The notes beneath the pieces were generated by a model. That model was not told the origin of the DNA, made no database searches, and saw nothing but the letters and a program-made list of their open reading frames with translations. Below are positions 15,918 through 23,792 of a stretch of DNA of 64,000 nucleotides, piece by piece; within the stretch, counting starts at the first letter, position 1; each line of letters opens with the position of its first letter. The translations under genes and the position numbers were made by a program. The stretch comes from Demequina sp. NBRC 110053 (lineage in GTDB: Bacteria > Actinomycetota > Actinomycetes > Actinomycetales > Demequinaceae), in the NCBI RefSeq assembly GCF_002090095.1, contig NZ_BBRJ01000002.1, positions 1,302,817 through 1,366,816 on the forward strand, written 5' to 3'.

Positions 15918-17096
15918 TCAGCCCTGGTGCGTCGAGGCCCCCATGCGTCGCACGGCCTCGGTGATGATCTCCGGGTGGGTGGCGATGTTGAGTCGCACGT
16001 GGCCCGCGCCGCCGGTGCCGAAGGTCGGACCGGAGTTGACGGCCACGCGAGCGTGCTCGAGGAAATGCGCCGAGGGATCGCCTTCGATGTCGAGCTCGCG
16101 GCAGTCGATCCACGTCAGATAGGTCGCCTCGGGCAGACGGTAGCCGGCACCGGCCAGGTGCTCGTCGATGAGCGTCGCGAGGAGCCTGCGGTTGTGGTCG
16201 AGCCCTGCCAGGAGCGCGTCGAGCCACGGTTCGCCATCGCGGTAGGCGACGGTCTGAGCGAGCACTCCGAAGTGCGTGGGCCCGTGATGGGCTGATCGCG
16301 CGTACCGCGCCAGCTCGGCCGTCACCCCCGTCCCGCCGACGACGATCGCGGCCGGAATGCCAGCCAGGTTCCATGACTTCGACGCCGCGTGCAGCGCGAA
16401 TCCGGACTCCCCGCCCGGGACCGACAGGTAGGGCACGAACGCGTGGCCCTCGTAGACCAGCGGCGCGTGGATCTCATCCGACACCACCGCCACCCCGTAC
16501 TGATCCGCGAGCGCGGCGACCCGCGTGAGCTCGGCTCGCGTGTGCGTGACGCCCGTCGGATTGTGGGGGTTGCACAGCAGGTAGGCGGCCGCGCTCCCGC
16601 CTGCGGTCGCGGCCGCGAAGCTCTCCTCGAGGGAGGCGAGGTCCAGGCGCAGGTCCTCTCCCAGCGGCGCCTCGGTCACCACCCGCCCCTGCGCGCGCAG
16701 GTACGAGTAGAACGGCGGATAGACCGGGCTGTTGACGATGATCTGGTCGCCGGGCTCGGTCACCGTGCACAGGATGTCGGTGTAGCCGGTGATGACATCG
16801 GCCACCGTGGTCAGCTGGCCGGGAGCGATGGACCACCCCCACCGGGACTCGGCGAAGGACGCGAACGCCTCCGTGTACGCGTCGCCGGCGGCGTAGCCCA
16901 GGTCGCCCTCGGCCACCGCCTGCTCGAGGGCCTCGCGGATGGGCGGCGCGAGCGCGACGTCCATCTCCGCGACCCACAGCGGCAGCACGTCGGGGTCGTA
17001 CTTGCGCCACTTCGCGCTGGTCCGGCGGCGCAAGTCTGCGAGCGTGACCTGGGTGAGTGGGTTGGGGTGAAGCTGTTCGGGGGCAGGAAGGGCCAT
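15918..17096 (-). CDS. PLP-dependent aminotransferase, MalY/PatB cystathionine beta-lyase type
   Basis: 392 residues from MALPAPEQLHPNPL; the ATG follows a CAGAGT box by 6 bases. Class I/II fold-type I enzyme. Family marks: KWRKYDPDVLPLWVAEMDV at the start (MalY/PatB opening), NSPVYPPFYSYL, LLCNPHNPTGV, VVSDEIHAPLVY, and the PLP Lys in HAASKSWNLAGI. MalY/PatB enzymes cleave cystathionine or cysteine conjugates at the C-S bond, and some also bind a regulator. It stands alone, divergent from a secreted protein gene. Confidence 0.85.
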   Translation of the reverse strand: MALPAPEQLHPNPLTQVTLADLRRRTSAKWRKYDPDVLPLWVAEMDVALAPPIREALEQAVAEGDLGYAAGDAYTEAFASFAESRWGWSIAPGQLTTVADVITGYTDILCTVTEPGDQIIVNSPVYPPFYSYLRAQGRVVTEAPLGEDLRLDLASLEESFAAATAGGSAAAYLLCNPHNPTGVTHTRAELTRVAALADQYGVAVVSDEIHAPLVYEGHAFVPYLSVPGGESGFALHAASKSWNLAGIPAAIVVGGTGVTAELARYARSAHHGPTHFGVLAQTVAYRDGEPWLDALLAGLDHNRRLLATLIDEHLAGAGYRLPEATYLTWIDCRELDIEGDPSAHFLEHARVAVNSGPTFGTGGAGHVRLNIATHPEIITEAVRRMGASTHQG

Positions 17097-17188
17097 CGTC
17101 ACACTCTGGCAACGGCGCCCGGGCGACGCAAGTGCGCGCCCGAGCGGGCGCATCGGCGCGGAAGGCACGGGGCCTGTCTTCGCTGGCA

Positions 17189-17194
17189 TAGCCT
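17189..17194 (+). promoter_or_regulatory. -10 box of leaderless promoter
   Basis: TAGCCT, 7 bases before the ATG at 17202; identical to the -10 box and spacing before the HAD gene at 6824. Confidence 0.5.
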
Positions 17195-17201
17195 GGCGTG
17201 C

Positions 17202-18245
17202 ATGCGGAGACTGCGAGGAGATGAGGGCCGCTTCCCCATCGGAGCCGTCCTGGCGGTGCTCGCGGTCGCCGGAGTCGGGTACGGCGTGTACTGGTTCCTG
17301 GGCGACCAGGGCTACCTTGGCGAGCCTCAGGCGGAGGCGTCGGAGACGACCGAGGCCATGGGTGAAGGCGAGGACGACACCCGTCCGGAATGGCTTCAGG
17401 ACACCGACCGTCAGCTGCCGGGCATCGTGGTCCCTGAGGACGACCGCATGCCCGAGGCTCGCAACCTCGAGCCGTGGATCTGGGACCAGGTGGACGAGGA
17501 CTGGGGCCTCACGGTCGTCCGCGTCGGCGAGGGCGACCAGTACACCTGGTTCTCCGACGTCCAGGAGCTCTACCTGGTCTCGCCGTCAGACGACCATTTC
17601 AAGGTCGCGGAGTTCGACACGACGGTCAACCGTGACGTCGTGCACTGGGATCCCGAGCTGCTCACCTCGTGGATCAAGCGCAGCGACGGCGCGGCCTGGG
17701 AGCAGGTGATCGAGTTCGACCTGCGTGACGAGGAGAACACCTACGACTTCGCGGCGTCCGCCGTCTCGAGTGCGAACAGGGTCGAACGGGGAATCGCGAA
17801 CATCGACGTCATCGGCGTCCAGCCCGATGGTCTCGAGCTGTGGGTGTCCTACGACGAGCGCGGCGACGCGACCGGGGTGCTGTGGCGCGACGGCGAGGAG
17901 TGGATCGGCAGCCTGGTCGACAGCGAGATCAAGCGGAAGGTGCAGCAGGGCTTCTCCGAGGATCGCGGGCTGCCGGCCTGGTTCGACCATGTGACGGGCC
18001 GTGCCGTGTATCACGGGCGGTACGTCGACCCTGACCTGGGCACCGTGACCGAGCATGTGTGGCTGGTCCACGATCTGCTCACGGACTCGGTCACCGAGGC
18101 CGTGGTGGACGTGCCCGCTGCGGGCTGCAACCCGCTGGGCGGGGGCCACGGCGGCGAGTTCGAGGGCGACCGGATCGTGGCCGTGTGCGACGGCACGGAG
18201 TGGCTGCTCGACCCCTATGCCGGTGGCGAGGCCGTCGAGCGCTAG
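17202..18245 (+). CDS. Membrane-anchored exported protein of unknown function
   Basis: 347 residues from MRRLRGDEGRFPIG. One transmembrane anchor (about residues 14-33) is followed by an acidic linker (to about 75) and a 270-residue extracytoplasmic domain rich in Trp, Asp and Tyr. WD-like stretches such as VVHWDPELLTSWIKRSDG and WLVHDLLTDSVTEAVVD suggest a beta-rich or propeller-like fold, but no repeat is regular enough to name it. It ends with Cys-containing PAAGCNPLGGG and AVCDGTEWLLDP, a possible disulfide. The frame is open much further upstream, but this ATG has a good -10 box and the membrane anchor directly after it. Overlaps the convergent gene's stop by 4 bases. Confidence 0.7.
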   Translation: MRRLRGDEGRFPIGAVLAVLAVAGVGYGVYWFLGDQGYLGEPQAEASETTEAMGEGEDDTRPEWLQDTDRQLPGIVVPEDDRMPEARNLEPWIWDQVDEDWGLTVVRVGEGDQYTWFSDVQELYLVSPSDDHFKVAEFDTTVNRDVVHWDPELLTSWIKRSDGAAWEQVIEFDLRDEENTYDFAASAVSSANRVERGIANIDVIGVQPDGLELWVSYDERGDATGVLWRDGEEWIGSLVDSEIKRKVQQGFSEDRGLPAWFDHVTGRAVYHGRYVDPDLGTVTEHVWLVHDLLTDSVTEAVVDVPAAGCNPLGGGHGGEFEGDRIVAVCDGTEWLLDPYAGGEAVER

Positions 18246-18625
18246 CTGAGCGCGCCGCGCTCGCGCAGCGCGGCGAGCAACGTGTCGCGGAAGCGCGTCA
18301 CGTCGCCCTGGACCGCCTCGAGCGCCTCGGGGCCCAGTACGACCTCCCACGAGCCATCGAGACGCGCGGCGACCAGCGCGAGCTCCTCGCCCGCCATGGC
18401 GTCACGAAGCTCGAGGTCCAGCTCATTGCGGTGCAGCAGCCGCATGGGCGCGGGAAGCGTCGCGGCCATCCGGTCCCACTCTGGCTTGCGCCGCACCGGC
18501 GAGTGCGTGACGTCGCACAGCGCGCAGTGGGCTCGCCCGAGCATGTGGCCGATGACGTACGCGACCTCGCCGCGCACGCCGCCGTCCGCGTCATAGACGC
18601 CAGCAAGGTCGGTCAGCTCTGTCAT
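18242..18625 (-). CDS. Conserved hypothetical protein with HCxxC motif
   Basis: 127 residues, soluble. The motif GRAHCALCDVTHSPVRRKPEWD gives a CxxC with flanking His residues, which looks like a zinc or metal site, followed by an alpha/beta stretch (LHRNELDLELRDAM, ALVAARLDGSWEVVLGPEAL). I know of this type only as hypothetical proteins. It is the third gene of a minus-strand run: phosphotransferase, ATP-grasp protein (35 bp upstream), this gene. Co-transcription is likely. Confidence 0.6.
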   Translation of the reverse strand: MTELTDLAGVYDADGGVRGEVAYVIGHMLGRAHCALCDVTHSPVRRKPEWDRMAATLPAPMRLLHRNELDLELRDAMAGEELALVAARLDGSWEVVLGPEALEAVQGDVTRFRDTLLAALRERGALS

Positions 18626-18660
18626 GCCCGCTCAGCCTGCTCGGCCACTTCGATGCGCCG

Positions 18661-19503
18661 TCAGTCCAGCAGCGCGCGGAACGCTGCGGCCGCCCTCTCG
18701 GGAGCGCCGTCTGACACCCCGAGGAACAGGCTCGGCTCCGTCAGCTCGAGCTCCAGCAGCACGGGCCCCTCGTCGCCGGGGAGCAGGTCGACCCGGATGT
18801 AGGCCAGGCCTTCGAGACCCGCGACCACGAAGTCCGCGAGCTCGCGCTCCGCGGGCGTGGCCTCCGTCGCGACGACCTTCTCGTCCGCGTACAGGCCCGT
18901 CGACCAGGACATGCCCTGCGACAGGATCGCCGCCTTGCGCGCCGCGTGAGAGAACTCGCCATTGAGGTAGATCAGCGCGGTCTCGCCCGCAGCATCGACG
19001 GCGGACAGGTACGGCTGGATCATCGCGGTGCGGCCGCCTTGGTGCAGCTCGGCCAAGTGGGCCGATGCCCCGGCTGGGTCGTCCTTGAACATCTTGGCTC
19101 CCCAGGAGCCTGCACCCACCGAGGGCTTCACGACCACGTGGCCCTCAAGGGCCTCCGGCGGTGCCGTCTCACCCGGCGCGAGGAACGTGGTGGGCACGGT
19201 CGGCACGCCACGCCCGGCGAGATCCAGCAGGTAGCGCTTATCGGTGTTCCAGCGCACGGTTTCGAGGGGGTTCATCAGCCGAGTCACGGCACTCACGCGC
19301 TCGGCCCAGGCGAGGAAGTCCTCCAGGTGCTCGGTGTAGTTCCAGGTGCTGCGCAGCACCACCACCTCGTACGAGGCCCAGTCCACGGCCGGGTCGTCCC
19401 AGCCCACCAGCTCCGCCTCGGGCAGAAGGGGAAGGAGCAGCTCCTCGTCCGCATCGGGGACGGGCAGCTCGACGGTGGTGGCGATGGCGATCCGGGGGGT
19501 CAT
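18661..19503 (-). CDS. ATP-grasp domain protein
   Basis: 280 residues from MTPRIAIATTVELPVPDADEE. The ATG overlaps the stop of the upstream phosphotransferase gene (ATGA), so translation is coupled. Layout: a preATP-grasp N-terminal domain (WASYEVVVLRSTWNYTEH, a mark of a RimK-like hypothetical group), the ATP lid and binding loop (HVVVKPSVGAGSWGAKMF), IQPYLSAVDAAGETALIYLNGEF, and the metal-binding end YIRVDLLPGDEGPVLLELELTEPSLFL. ATP-grasp enzymes ligate a carboxylate to an amine or thiol through an acyl phosphate. Substrate unknown; pairing with a phosphotransferase hints at a small-molecule or peptide modification. Confidence 0.8.
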   Translation of the reverse strand: MTPRIAIATTVELPVPDADEELLLPLLPEAELVGWDDPAVDWASYEVVVLRSTWNYTEHLEDFLAWAERVSAVTRLMNPLETVRWNTDKRYLLDLAGRGVPTVPTTFLAPGETAPPEALEGHVVVKPSVGAGSWGAKMFKDDPAGASAHLAELHQGGRTAMIQPYLSAVDAAGETALIYLNGEFSHAARKAAILSQGMSWSTGLYADEKVVATEATPAERELADFVVAGLEGLAYIRVDLLPGDEGPVLLELELTEPSLFLGVSDGAPERAAAAFRALLD

Positions 19504-20288
19504 GCCTCGAGCGTATCGAGCAGTGCGCCGCTCGCGATCCAGCGCGCATGCGCCCGATACATGATGCCGTCGCGCAGCCGGTCCGGGTCGGTCTGCTGAT
19601 CGCACCAGTCGGCCATCGCCTCGAGCCGCTCCGGCAGGCGCGCGAGCACCGCATCGGCCGTCGTCGCCCGCCCCTCGACGGCTCCGTACGCGTCGCAGAA
19701 GAGCCCGAGCCGTCGCTGCTGCTCGGCGTGGCCGAAGCGCGACCGATCCGCGCCCTCCCCGTCAGCGACAGCATCGTCCCTGTGCGGGCTGAGCGGGACG
19801 TACCGGTACGCCGTGTACGCGAGATCCCACGCGCGTGGTCCCGGGTAGCAGAGGTCGTAATCGATGGCACTCACCCACGCGCGCTCCCGGAACACGTGGT
19901 TGTACGGCGCGAAGTCGACGTGGCAGATGACCTCCTGCGGCTGCTTGCCCGGCTGCCACCACCAGACGTCCGCGTCGCTGCGCGGGAAGCTCGCGGTCGC
20001 GTCATGCCAGCGACGCAGCTCGCGCGCGACGGTGAGCAGGATCGCCTCGTCGAACAGCCATTCCGGCTGGTCGTGGACCACGTCACCTGGGATGAAGTCG
20101 AGCACCTCGCGGCCCTGATCGTCGAAGCCGTGGACCCGCGGCACCCACGTCACGCCCTGCGAGCGGACGTGCTCGAGCAGGCGGTGGACCGTGGGGGCCT
20201 GCGGCCCGGCCGTCCTGTGCACCCGGTCGCCCGAGCGCACCACCGCGGCGTTCATATTGCCGGCGGTGAAGATCTCGTCAGGCTGCAT
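19500..20288 (-). CDS. Phosphotransferase (APH) family protein
   Basis: 262 residues from MQPDEIFTAGNMNAAVVRSG; the ATG is 6 bases after a TACTCT box. Intact active site: catalytic loop CHVDFAPYNHVF (Asp and Asn present) and metal site AIDYDLCYPGPRAWDLAYTAY. The VLDFIPGDVVHD and ELRRWHDAT stretches are usual for the actinobacterial choline-kinase-like group. It starts an operon; its stop overlaps the start of the ATP-grasp gene. Substrate not known; it could phosphorylate the same small molecule that the ATP-grasp enzyme ligates. Confidence 0.8.
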   Translation of the reverse strand: MQPDEIFTAGNMNAAVVRSGDRVHRTAGPQAPTVHRLLEHVRSQGVTWVPRVHGFDDQGREVLDFIPGDVVHDQPEWLFDEAILLTVARELRRWHDATASFPRSDADVWWWQPGKQPQEVICHVDFAPYNHVFRERAWVSAIDYDLCYPGPRAWDLAYTAYRYVPLSPHRDDAVADGEGADRSRFGHAEQQRRLGLFCDAYGAVEGRATTADAVLARLPERLEAMADWCDQQTDPDRLRDGIMYRAHARWIASGALLDTLEA

Positions 20289-20294
20289 GGCACG

Positions 20295-20300
20295 AGAGTA
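20295..20300 (-). promoter_or_regulatory. -10 box of leaderless promoter
   Basis: TACTCT on the minus strand exactly 6 bases before the ATG at 20288. Confidence 0.5.
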
Positions 20301-20370
20301 GGCGGCCATGCCGCGGGTTGCCCGCCCGGGGGAAGGAGGGACGGGCGGGCGGGTCCCGGCGCACAGTGGT

Positions 20371-20463
20371 CCGGCCTCGGCGCCTCCAGGGGGAGGGGGG
20401 TGAGGCGCCGTGGCCGGAAGGGGGCGACGCAGGCGATCTCGTCCCCGGATGATCGCCTGCGTC
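20371..20463. terminator. Two tandem strong hairpins downstream of the MFS gene
   Basis: Hairpin A pairs 20371-20386 with 20402-20417 (16 bp, one mismatch, 15-base loop). Hairpin B pairs GACGCAGGCGATC (20426-20438) perfectly with 20451-20463 (12-base loop). They lie between the MFS gene (stop 20571, transcribed toward them) and the phosphotransferase promoter, so termination of the MFS transcript is the simple reading. Confidence 0.6.
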
Positions 20464-20570
20464 ACTTCGGTGGCGGCGACCTCGGTGGCGCCTCTCGACT
20501 CTTCCACGATAGGGGCGCCCTGTGCACCCCGCACGGGACGTTGGTCCCGCGATGGGCCTGCCGTGTCCGG

Positions 20571-21848
20571 CTACACGTTGGGAGGCGTGAACGGCTGCTC
20601 GACCCACTCGTCGGCGTCACGCTGCGACGGCGGGTGCACGTCCTCGGCGTCCGCGATGCCCGGCCTCTCGGTGTCCCGGCGAATGACGGGCGCCGCCACG
20701 AGCGCCATGCCCACCATCGCAACGGCTGCGCCGGCGGACGTGTACAGACCAGCGTGCGCGCCCACATTGTCGACCAGGTAGCCCGCGATCCAGGCACCCG
20801 ACGCCACTCCCACGCCCATGCCGATGCGCAGCCACGACATGCCCTCGGTGATCTGGTCGCGCTTCACCACGCGCTGCACGATCGTGTCCGCGTTGGTGAG
20901 CGTGGGCGCGATGGCGGCGCCCGCGAAGAAGCCGATGATCGCGAACACCACCATGCCGCCTGCGAGGGTCAGGATGCCGAATCCCACCGCGAGCACCACG
21001 GTGCCGATCACGGTGCGCTTCCACAACGGCATCGACCAGTGGCGCGCACCGTAGAGCAGGCCGCCGGCGAACGAGCCGGCGGACACGATGCCGAGCAGCA
21101 CTCCCGACAGCGTCTTGTGGCCCAGCTCCTCCGCGAAGCCCACGACGGAGATGTCGAACGCCCCGAACATGGTCCCGAGCCCGAGGGCGATGAAGGCGGC
21201 GCCGAGGACGGCGGGCGGCACCCTCAGCCCCAGGCTCGACCCCCCGGAGGCTCCCCGAGGTGCAGGCTCGGTCGCCCGCAGGGACAGCAGGATCAGCAGT
21301 CCCACCACGGTGCCGATGGTCGACACCACGAGCCCGGCTGGCGCCCACACCGCCGTGGCGAGGATGGTCGCGAGCGCTGGACCTGCGATGAACAGCACCT
21401 CGTCGAGCACGCCCTCGAGCGCGAACGCGGTGTGAATGTCCTGGTCCGAGTCGAGGATGTTCGACCACCGAGCGCGGGTCAGCGAGCCGAGGGGCCCCGA
21501 CAGCGAGGCGACTGCGACGGCGATCCACAGGATCCACTCGGCGCCGTTGTTCACGGCGGCGACGATGCCGATGGTCGCGCCGGTCACGTGCAGTCCGAGC
21601 AGCGGCAGCATGGCTCGCCGCTGACCGATGCGGTCCACCAGCCGGGACGTCGGCACCGTCTGGAGAGCCCACACCACAATGCCTATCGCGGCGACGCGGC
21701 CGGCCATCTCGTAGCTGTCGTACTGGATCTGCACCATGAGGATGAACGAGATGTTGAACATCGACATGGGCAGGCGCGACAGCAGGCCCGCGAAGGCGAA
21801 GGCCTTCGCGCCGGGGTGGTTCAGGATCGAGCGATAGGGAGCGAGCAC
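20571..21848 (-). CDS. Major facilitator superfamily transporter
   Basis: 425 residues from a GTG. Twelve hydrophobic segments, with the MFS loop 2-3 motif as TSRLVDRIGQRRAMLPLLG and a long central loop (LSLRATEPAPRGASGGSSLG). The opening HPGAKAFAFAGLLSRLPMSM is common in actinobacterial MFS proteins of the drug/sugar efflux group. The C-terminal tail is cytoplasmic, acidic and Pro-rich (about 40 residues). Monocistronic, with two hairpins after its stop. Substrate unknown. Confidence 0.82.
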   Translation of the reverse strand: MLAPYRSILNHPGAKAFAFAGLLSRLPMSMFNISFILMVQIQYDSYEMAGRVAAIGIVVWALQTVPTSRLVDRIGQRRAMLPLLGLHVTGATIGIVAAVNNGAEWILWIAVAVASLSGPLGSLTRARWSNILDSDQDIHTAFALEGVLDEVLFIAGPALATILATAVWAPAGLVVSTIGTVVGLLILLSLRATEPAPRGASGGSSLGLRVPPAVLGAAFIALGLGTMFGAFDISVVGFAEELGHKTLSGVLLGIVSAGSFAGGLLYGARHWSMPLWKRTVIGTVVLAVGFGILTLAGGMVVFAIIGFFAGAAIAPTLTNADTIVQRVVKRDQITEGMSWLRIGMGVGVASGAWIAGYLVDNVGAHAGLYTSAGAAVAMVGMALVAAPVIRRDTERPGIADAEDVHPPSQRDADEWVEQPFTPPNV

Positions 21849-21875
21849 GCCCTCATCGTCTCACTTTCCAAGTGG

Positions 21876-22751
21876 TCAGGAAGGCCGATGCGGGGGCTGG
21901 CCTGCGTCGCCGTCGTCGCCCTCGAGAGGCCGGGCTGCCGGCGGCGTCGGCTCGGCGCCCAGCATCCCCGGCCCGTGTGGATCGGTCGAGGTCAGCGGCG
22001 GCGGGAGCGTCGACTCGCGGCGCTTGCGCCGGTCCTGGATCACGAGGGCAGTCGCACCGCCGACGATCAGCACGAACGCGAGCGCGAAGCCGCCCCACTT
22101 GAGCCACGGGCCCCAGTCGAACTGGTCGCTCGCCCCGGCGACGATGCGGATCTCGGGGACGGTGGCGAGGTCGACGAGCGACAGCGTCACGGTGTTCCCG
22201 GAGATGTCGCCCGCGTTCGCCTCCTCCACCAGGCCGGGGAAGGTGTAGGTGACGGCGATGTCGACGGCGGACGCGGCGAGCTCGAGGCTCGACTCGGTGA
22301 CGCCCATGTCCGACAGGTCGAGCTGCTCTGGCCTGCTGAGGGTCACGACGTAGTCGTCGTCGATCACCTCGATGGAGGCTGCAGCGCCCAGCCCGGCGGC
22401 CTCCTGGGCGGCGGTCTGCAGCTCATCGATGGGCAGATCGGTGATCGTGATCTCGACGCCGGTGAGCTCGCCGTCGTCGTACTCGGCGACCTCGATCGCA
22501 CCGGGGTAGCGCTCCTGCAGGTCCTGGAGCTCAGGCGAGTCCTGGGCGTCACCGGCGAGCGACTCGAGGTCGAGGCCCAGTCCCTGCTGCTCAGAGAACT
22601 GCGAGGCGACGGACTCGTCGAATGCGACAACCGCGTGCTGCGAGAACGTCAGGTCCTCCGTGAAGGTGGTGTCCGAGGTGACGCGCACGCATCCGGTGAG
22701 CGCCACGGCGACCACCGCGGCGACCCCGGCCCAGCCCGTGGCGCGCCTCAC
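21876..22751 (-). CDS. LppM-like (DUF3153) lipoprotein, second of a tandem pair
   Basis: 291 residues. Lipobox ALTGC (Cys21) after a short signal peptide, then an extracytoplasmic beta-rich domain (about 22-205) with VTSDTTFTEDLTFSQHAVVAF at the start and VDIAVTYTFPGLVEEANAG near its end, then a membrane helix (about 215-240) and a basic/Pro-rich cytoplasmic tail. This lipoprotein-plus-helix layout is that of LppM-like proteins. It overlaps the preceding paralogue by ATGA. A GCCGATGCG 9-mer falls in the last codons. Mycobacterial LppM has been tied to lipoglycan and phagosome effects; the role here is unknown. Confidence 0.75.
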   Translation of the reverse strand: MRRATGWAGVAAVVAVALTGCVRVTSDTTFTEDLTFSQHAVVAFDESVASQFSEQQGLGLDLESLAGDAQDSPELQDLQERYPGAIEVAEYDDGELTGVEITITDLPIDELQTAAQEAAGLGAAASIEVIDDDYVVTLSRPEQLDLSDMGVTESSLELAASAVDIAVTYTFPGLVEEANAGDISGNTVTLSLVDLATVPEIRIVAGASDQFDWGPWLKWGGFALAFVLIVGGATALVIQDRRKRRESTLPPPLTSTDPHGPGMLGAEPTPPAARPLEGDDGDAGQPPHRPS

Positions 22752-23686
22752 GACGGCTTGTGCTCCTCGCCATCGCCATCGCCTTCCGCCGCGACGCCGT
22801 TGCCTGTGCTTGAGGCGGCGTCGGGGGCGGCACCATCCGCGCGCAGCGGCAGCTCGGGCTCGGCGTCCTGCTGCACGGAATTCTGCTGCTCGGCGTCCTG
22901 CTGCACGGAATTCTGCTGCTCGGGGACCGGCTGCCCTGCGAGGTCGGGGGCGCCGTCGTCGTTCGACCCCTCGCCGGCGACGGGCGCGCCGGCGCCCTCA
23001 TCGGGGGTCGGGTGCGTGAGGAATCCGGCCTCTCGCTCGGCCGTCAACGACGCCTCGTTCTCCGGCGCCTTGCGCCTGGTGGACGTCACGAGCACCACGG
23101 CGATCCCGATGCCGATGCCCATGACGGCCAGCACGAGCACGATGATCCACACCGGGATTCCGCCGCCCTCGACCGCCGCGCCACGCGCCTGAAGCTCATC
23201 GGGGGCGGTGATCAGATCCCATGTGACAGTGGTGCCGTCGAGGGTGCCGTTGTGCTCGGTCACCTCGCCAGGGAATGTGACCGCGAGGGTCGCCGTCGCA
23301 TCGGCGGGGATGTCCACCTCGCCGAGCTCGGCGCCCAGGTCTGTCGGTGTCCCGCTGACGACGAACTCGTCGCCCTCGCGAGTCACGGTCAGTGTCTCGT
23401 CGGCGAGCTCGGCGATCGCCAGGTCCTCGAAGGTCGTGCGCGTCCCCACGAAGTCCTCGTCCTCGTACGGCTCCTGCGTCGCGCCCTCGATCGTCTCCGA
23501 CTCGAGCGCGCCGGCCAGCTCCTCCTCGCCCATGACGTCAGCGAGACCCTTGCTGACGGCCATGACGAATTCGCCGCTCGCCGTGTCGTCCTCGTGGAGC
23601 GTGACGGACATGTCGACCTTGAGGCAACCGGCCAGGACTGCAGCGCTGACGACGGAGAGCGCGGCCACGCGCATCGCATTCTTCAT
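22748..23686 (-). CDS. LppM-like (DUF3153) lipoprotein, first of a tandem pair
   Basis: 312 residues with lipobox VLAGC (Cys21), the domain opening LKVDMSVTLHEDDTASGEFVMAVS, the domain end ATLAVTFPGEVTEHNGTLDGTTVTWD, a membrane helix (about 175-198) and a long acidic, Gln-rich C-terminal tail. Same layout as the following gene, from which it is a clear paralogue (both have a 'TFPGxVxExN' block). The tail contains an exact 10-residue duplication (EQQNSVQQDA twice) from a 30-bp tandem repeat. The ATG is preceded 6 bases by GAGAGT. The two probably form one complex or act in the same envelope process. Confidence 0.75.
   Translation of the reverse strand: MKNAMRVAALSVVSAAVLAGCLKVDMSVTLHEDDTASGEFVMAVSKGLADVMGEEELAGALESETIEGATQEPYEDEDFVGTRTTFEDLAIAELADETLTVTREGDEFVVSGTPTDLGAELGEVDIPADATATLAVTFPGEVTEHNGTLDGTTVTWDLITAPDELQARGAAVEGGGIPVWIIVLVLAVMGIGIGIAVVLVTSTRRKAPENEASLTAEREAGFLTHPTPDEGAGAPVAGEGSNDDGAPDLAGQPVPEQQNSVQQDAEQQNSVQQDAEPELPLRADGAAPDAASSTGNGVAAEGDGDGEEHKPS
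22861..22920. repeat. Exact 30-bp tandem duplication inside the first LppM-like gene
   Basis: 22861-22890 and 22891-22920 are identical. The unit is in frame, so it adds ten residues (Gln/Glu/Ser/Val) to the C-terminal tail and could expand or contract by slippage without breaking the gene. Confidence 0.95.
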
Positions 23687-23780
23687 GGGCCTACTCTCCC
23701 ACAGCGCAAGGGCCGATGCGGGGGCCCGGCAACGGCGCTGAGCGACCCTCGGCGGGGCCAGCGACGCGCCTGCCCGCGCG

Positions 23781-23786
23781 TACCCT
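23781..23786 (+). promoter_or_regulatory. -10 box of leaderless promoter
   Basis: TACCCT, 6 bases before the ATG at 23793; the same hexamer precedes the ABC-F leader at 50542. Confidence 0.55.
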
Positions 23787-23792
23787 TAATCC

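Noticed and set aside
19161..23192. A 1343-codon plus-strand open frame
   Set aside because: It runs antisense across several well-supported minus-strand genes (phosphotransferase, MFS, LppM-like), is Arg/His/Gly-rich and lacks any family signal; it is a high-GC shadow.
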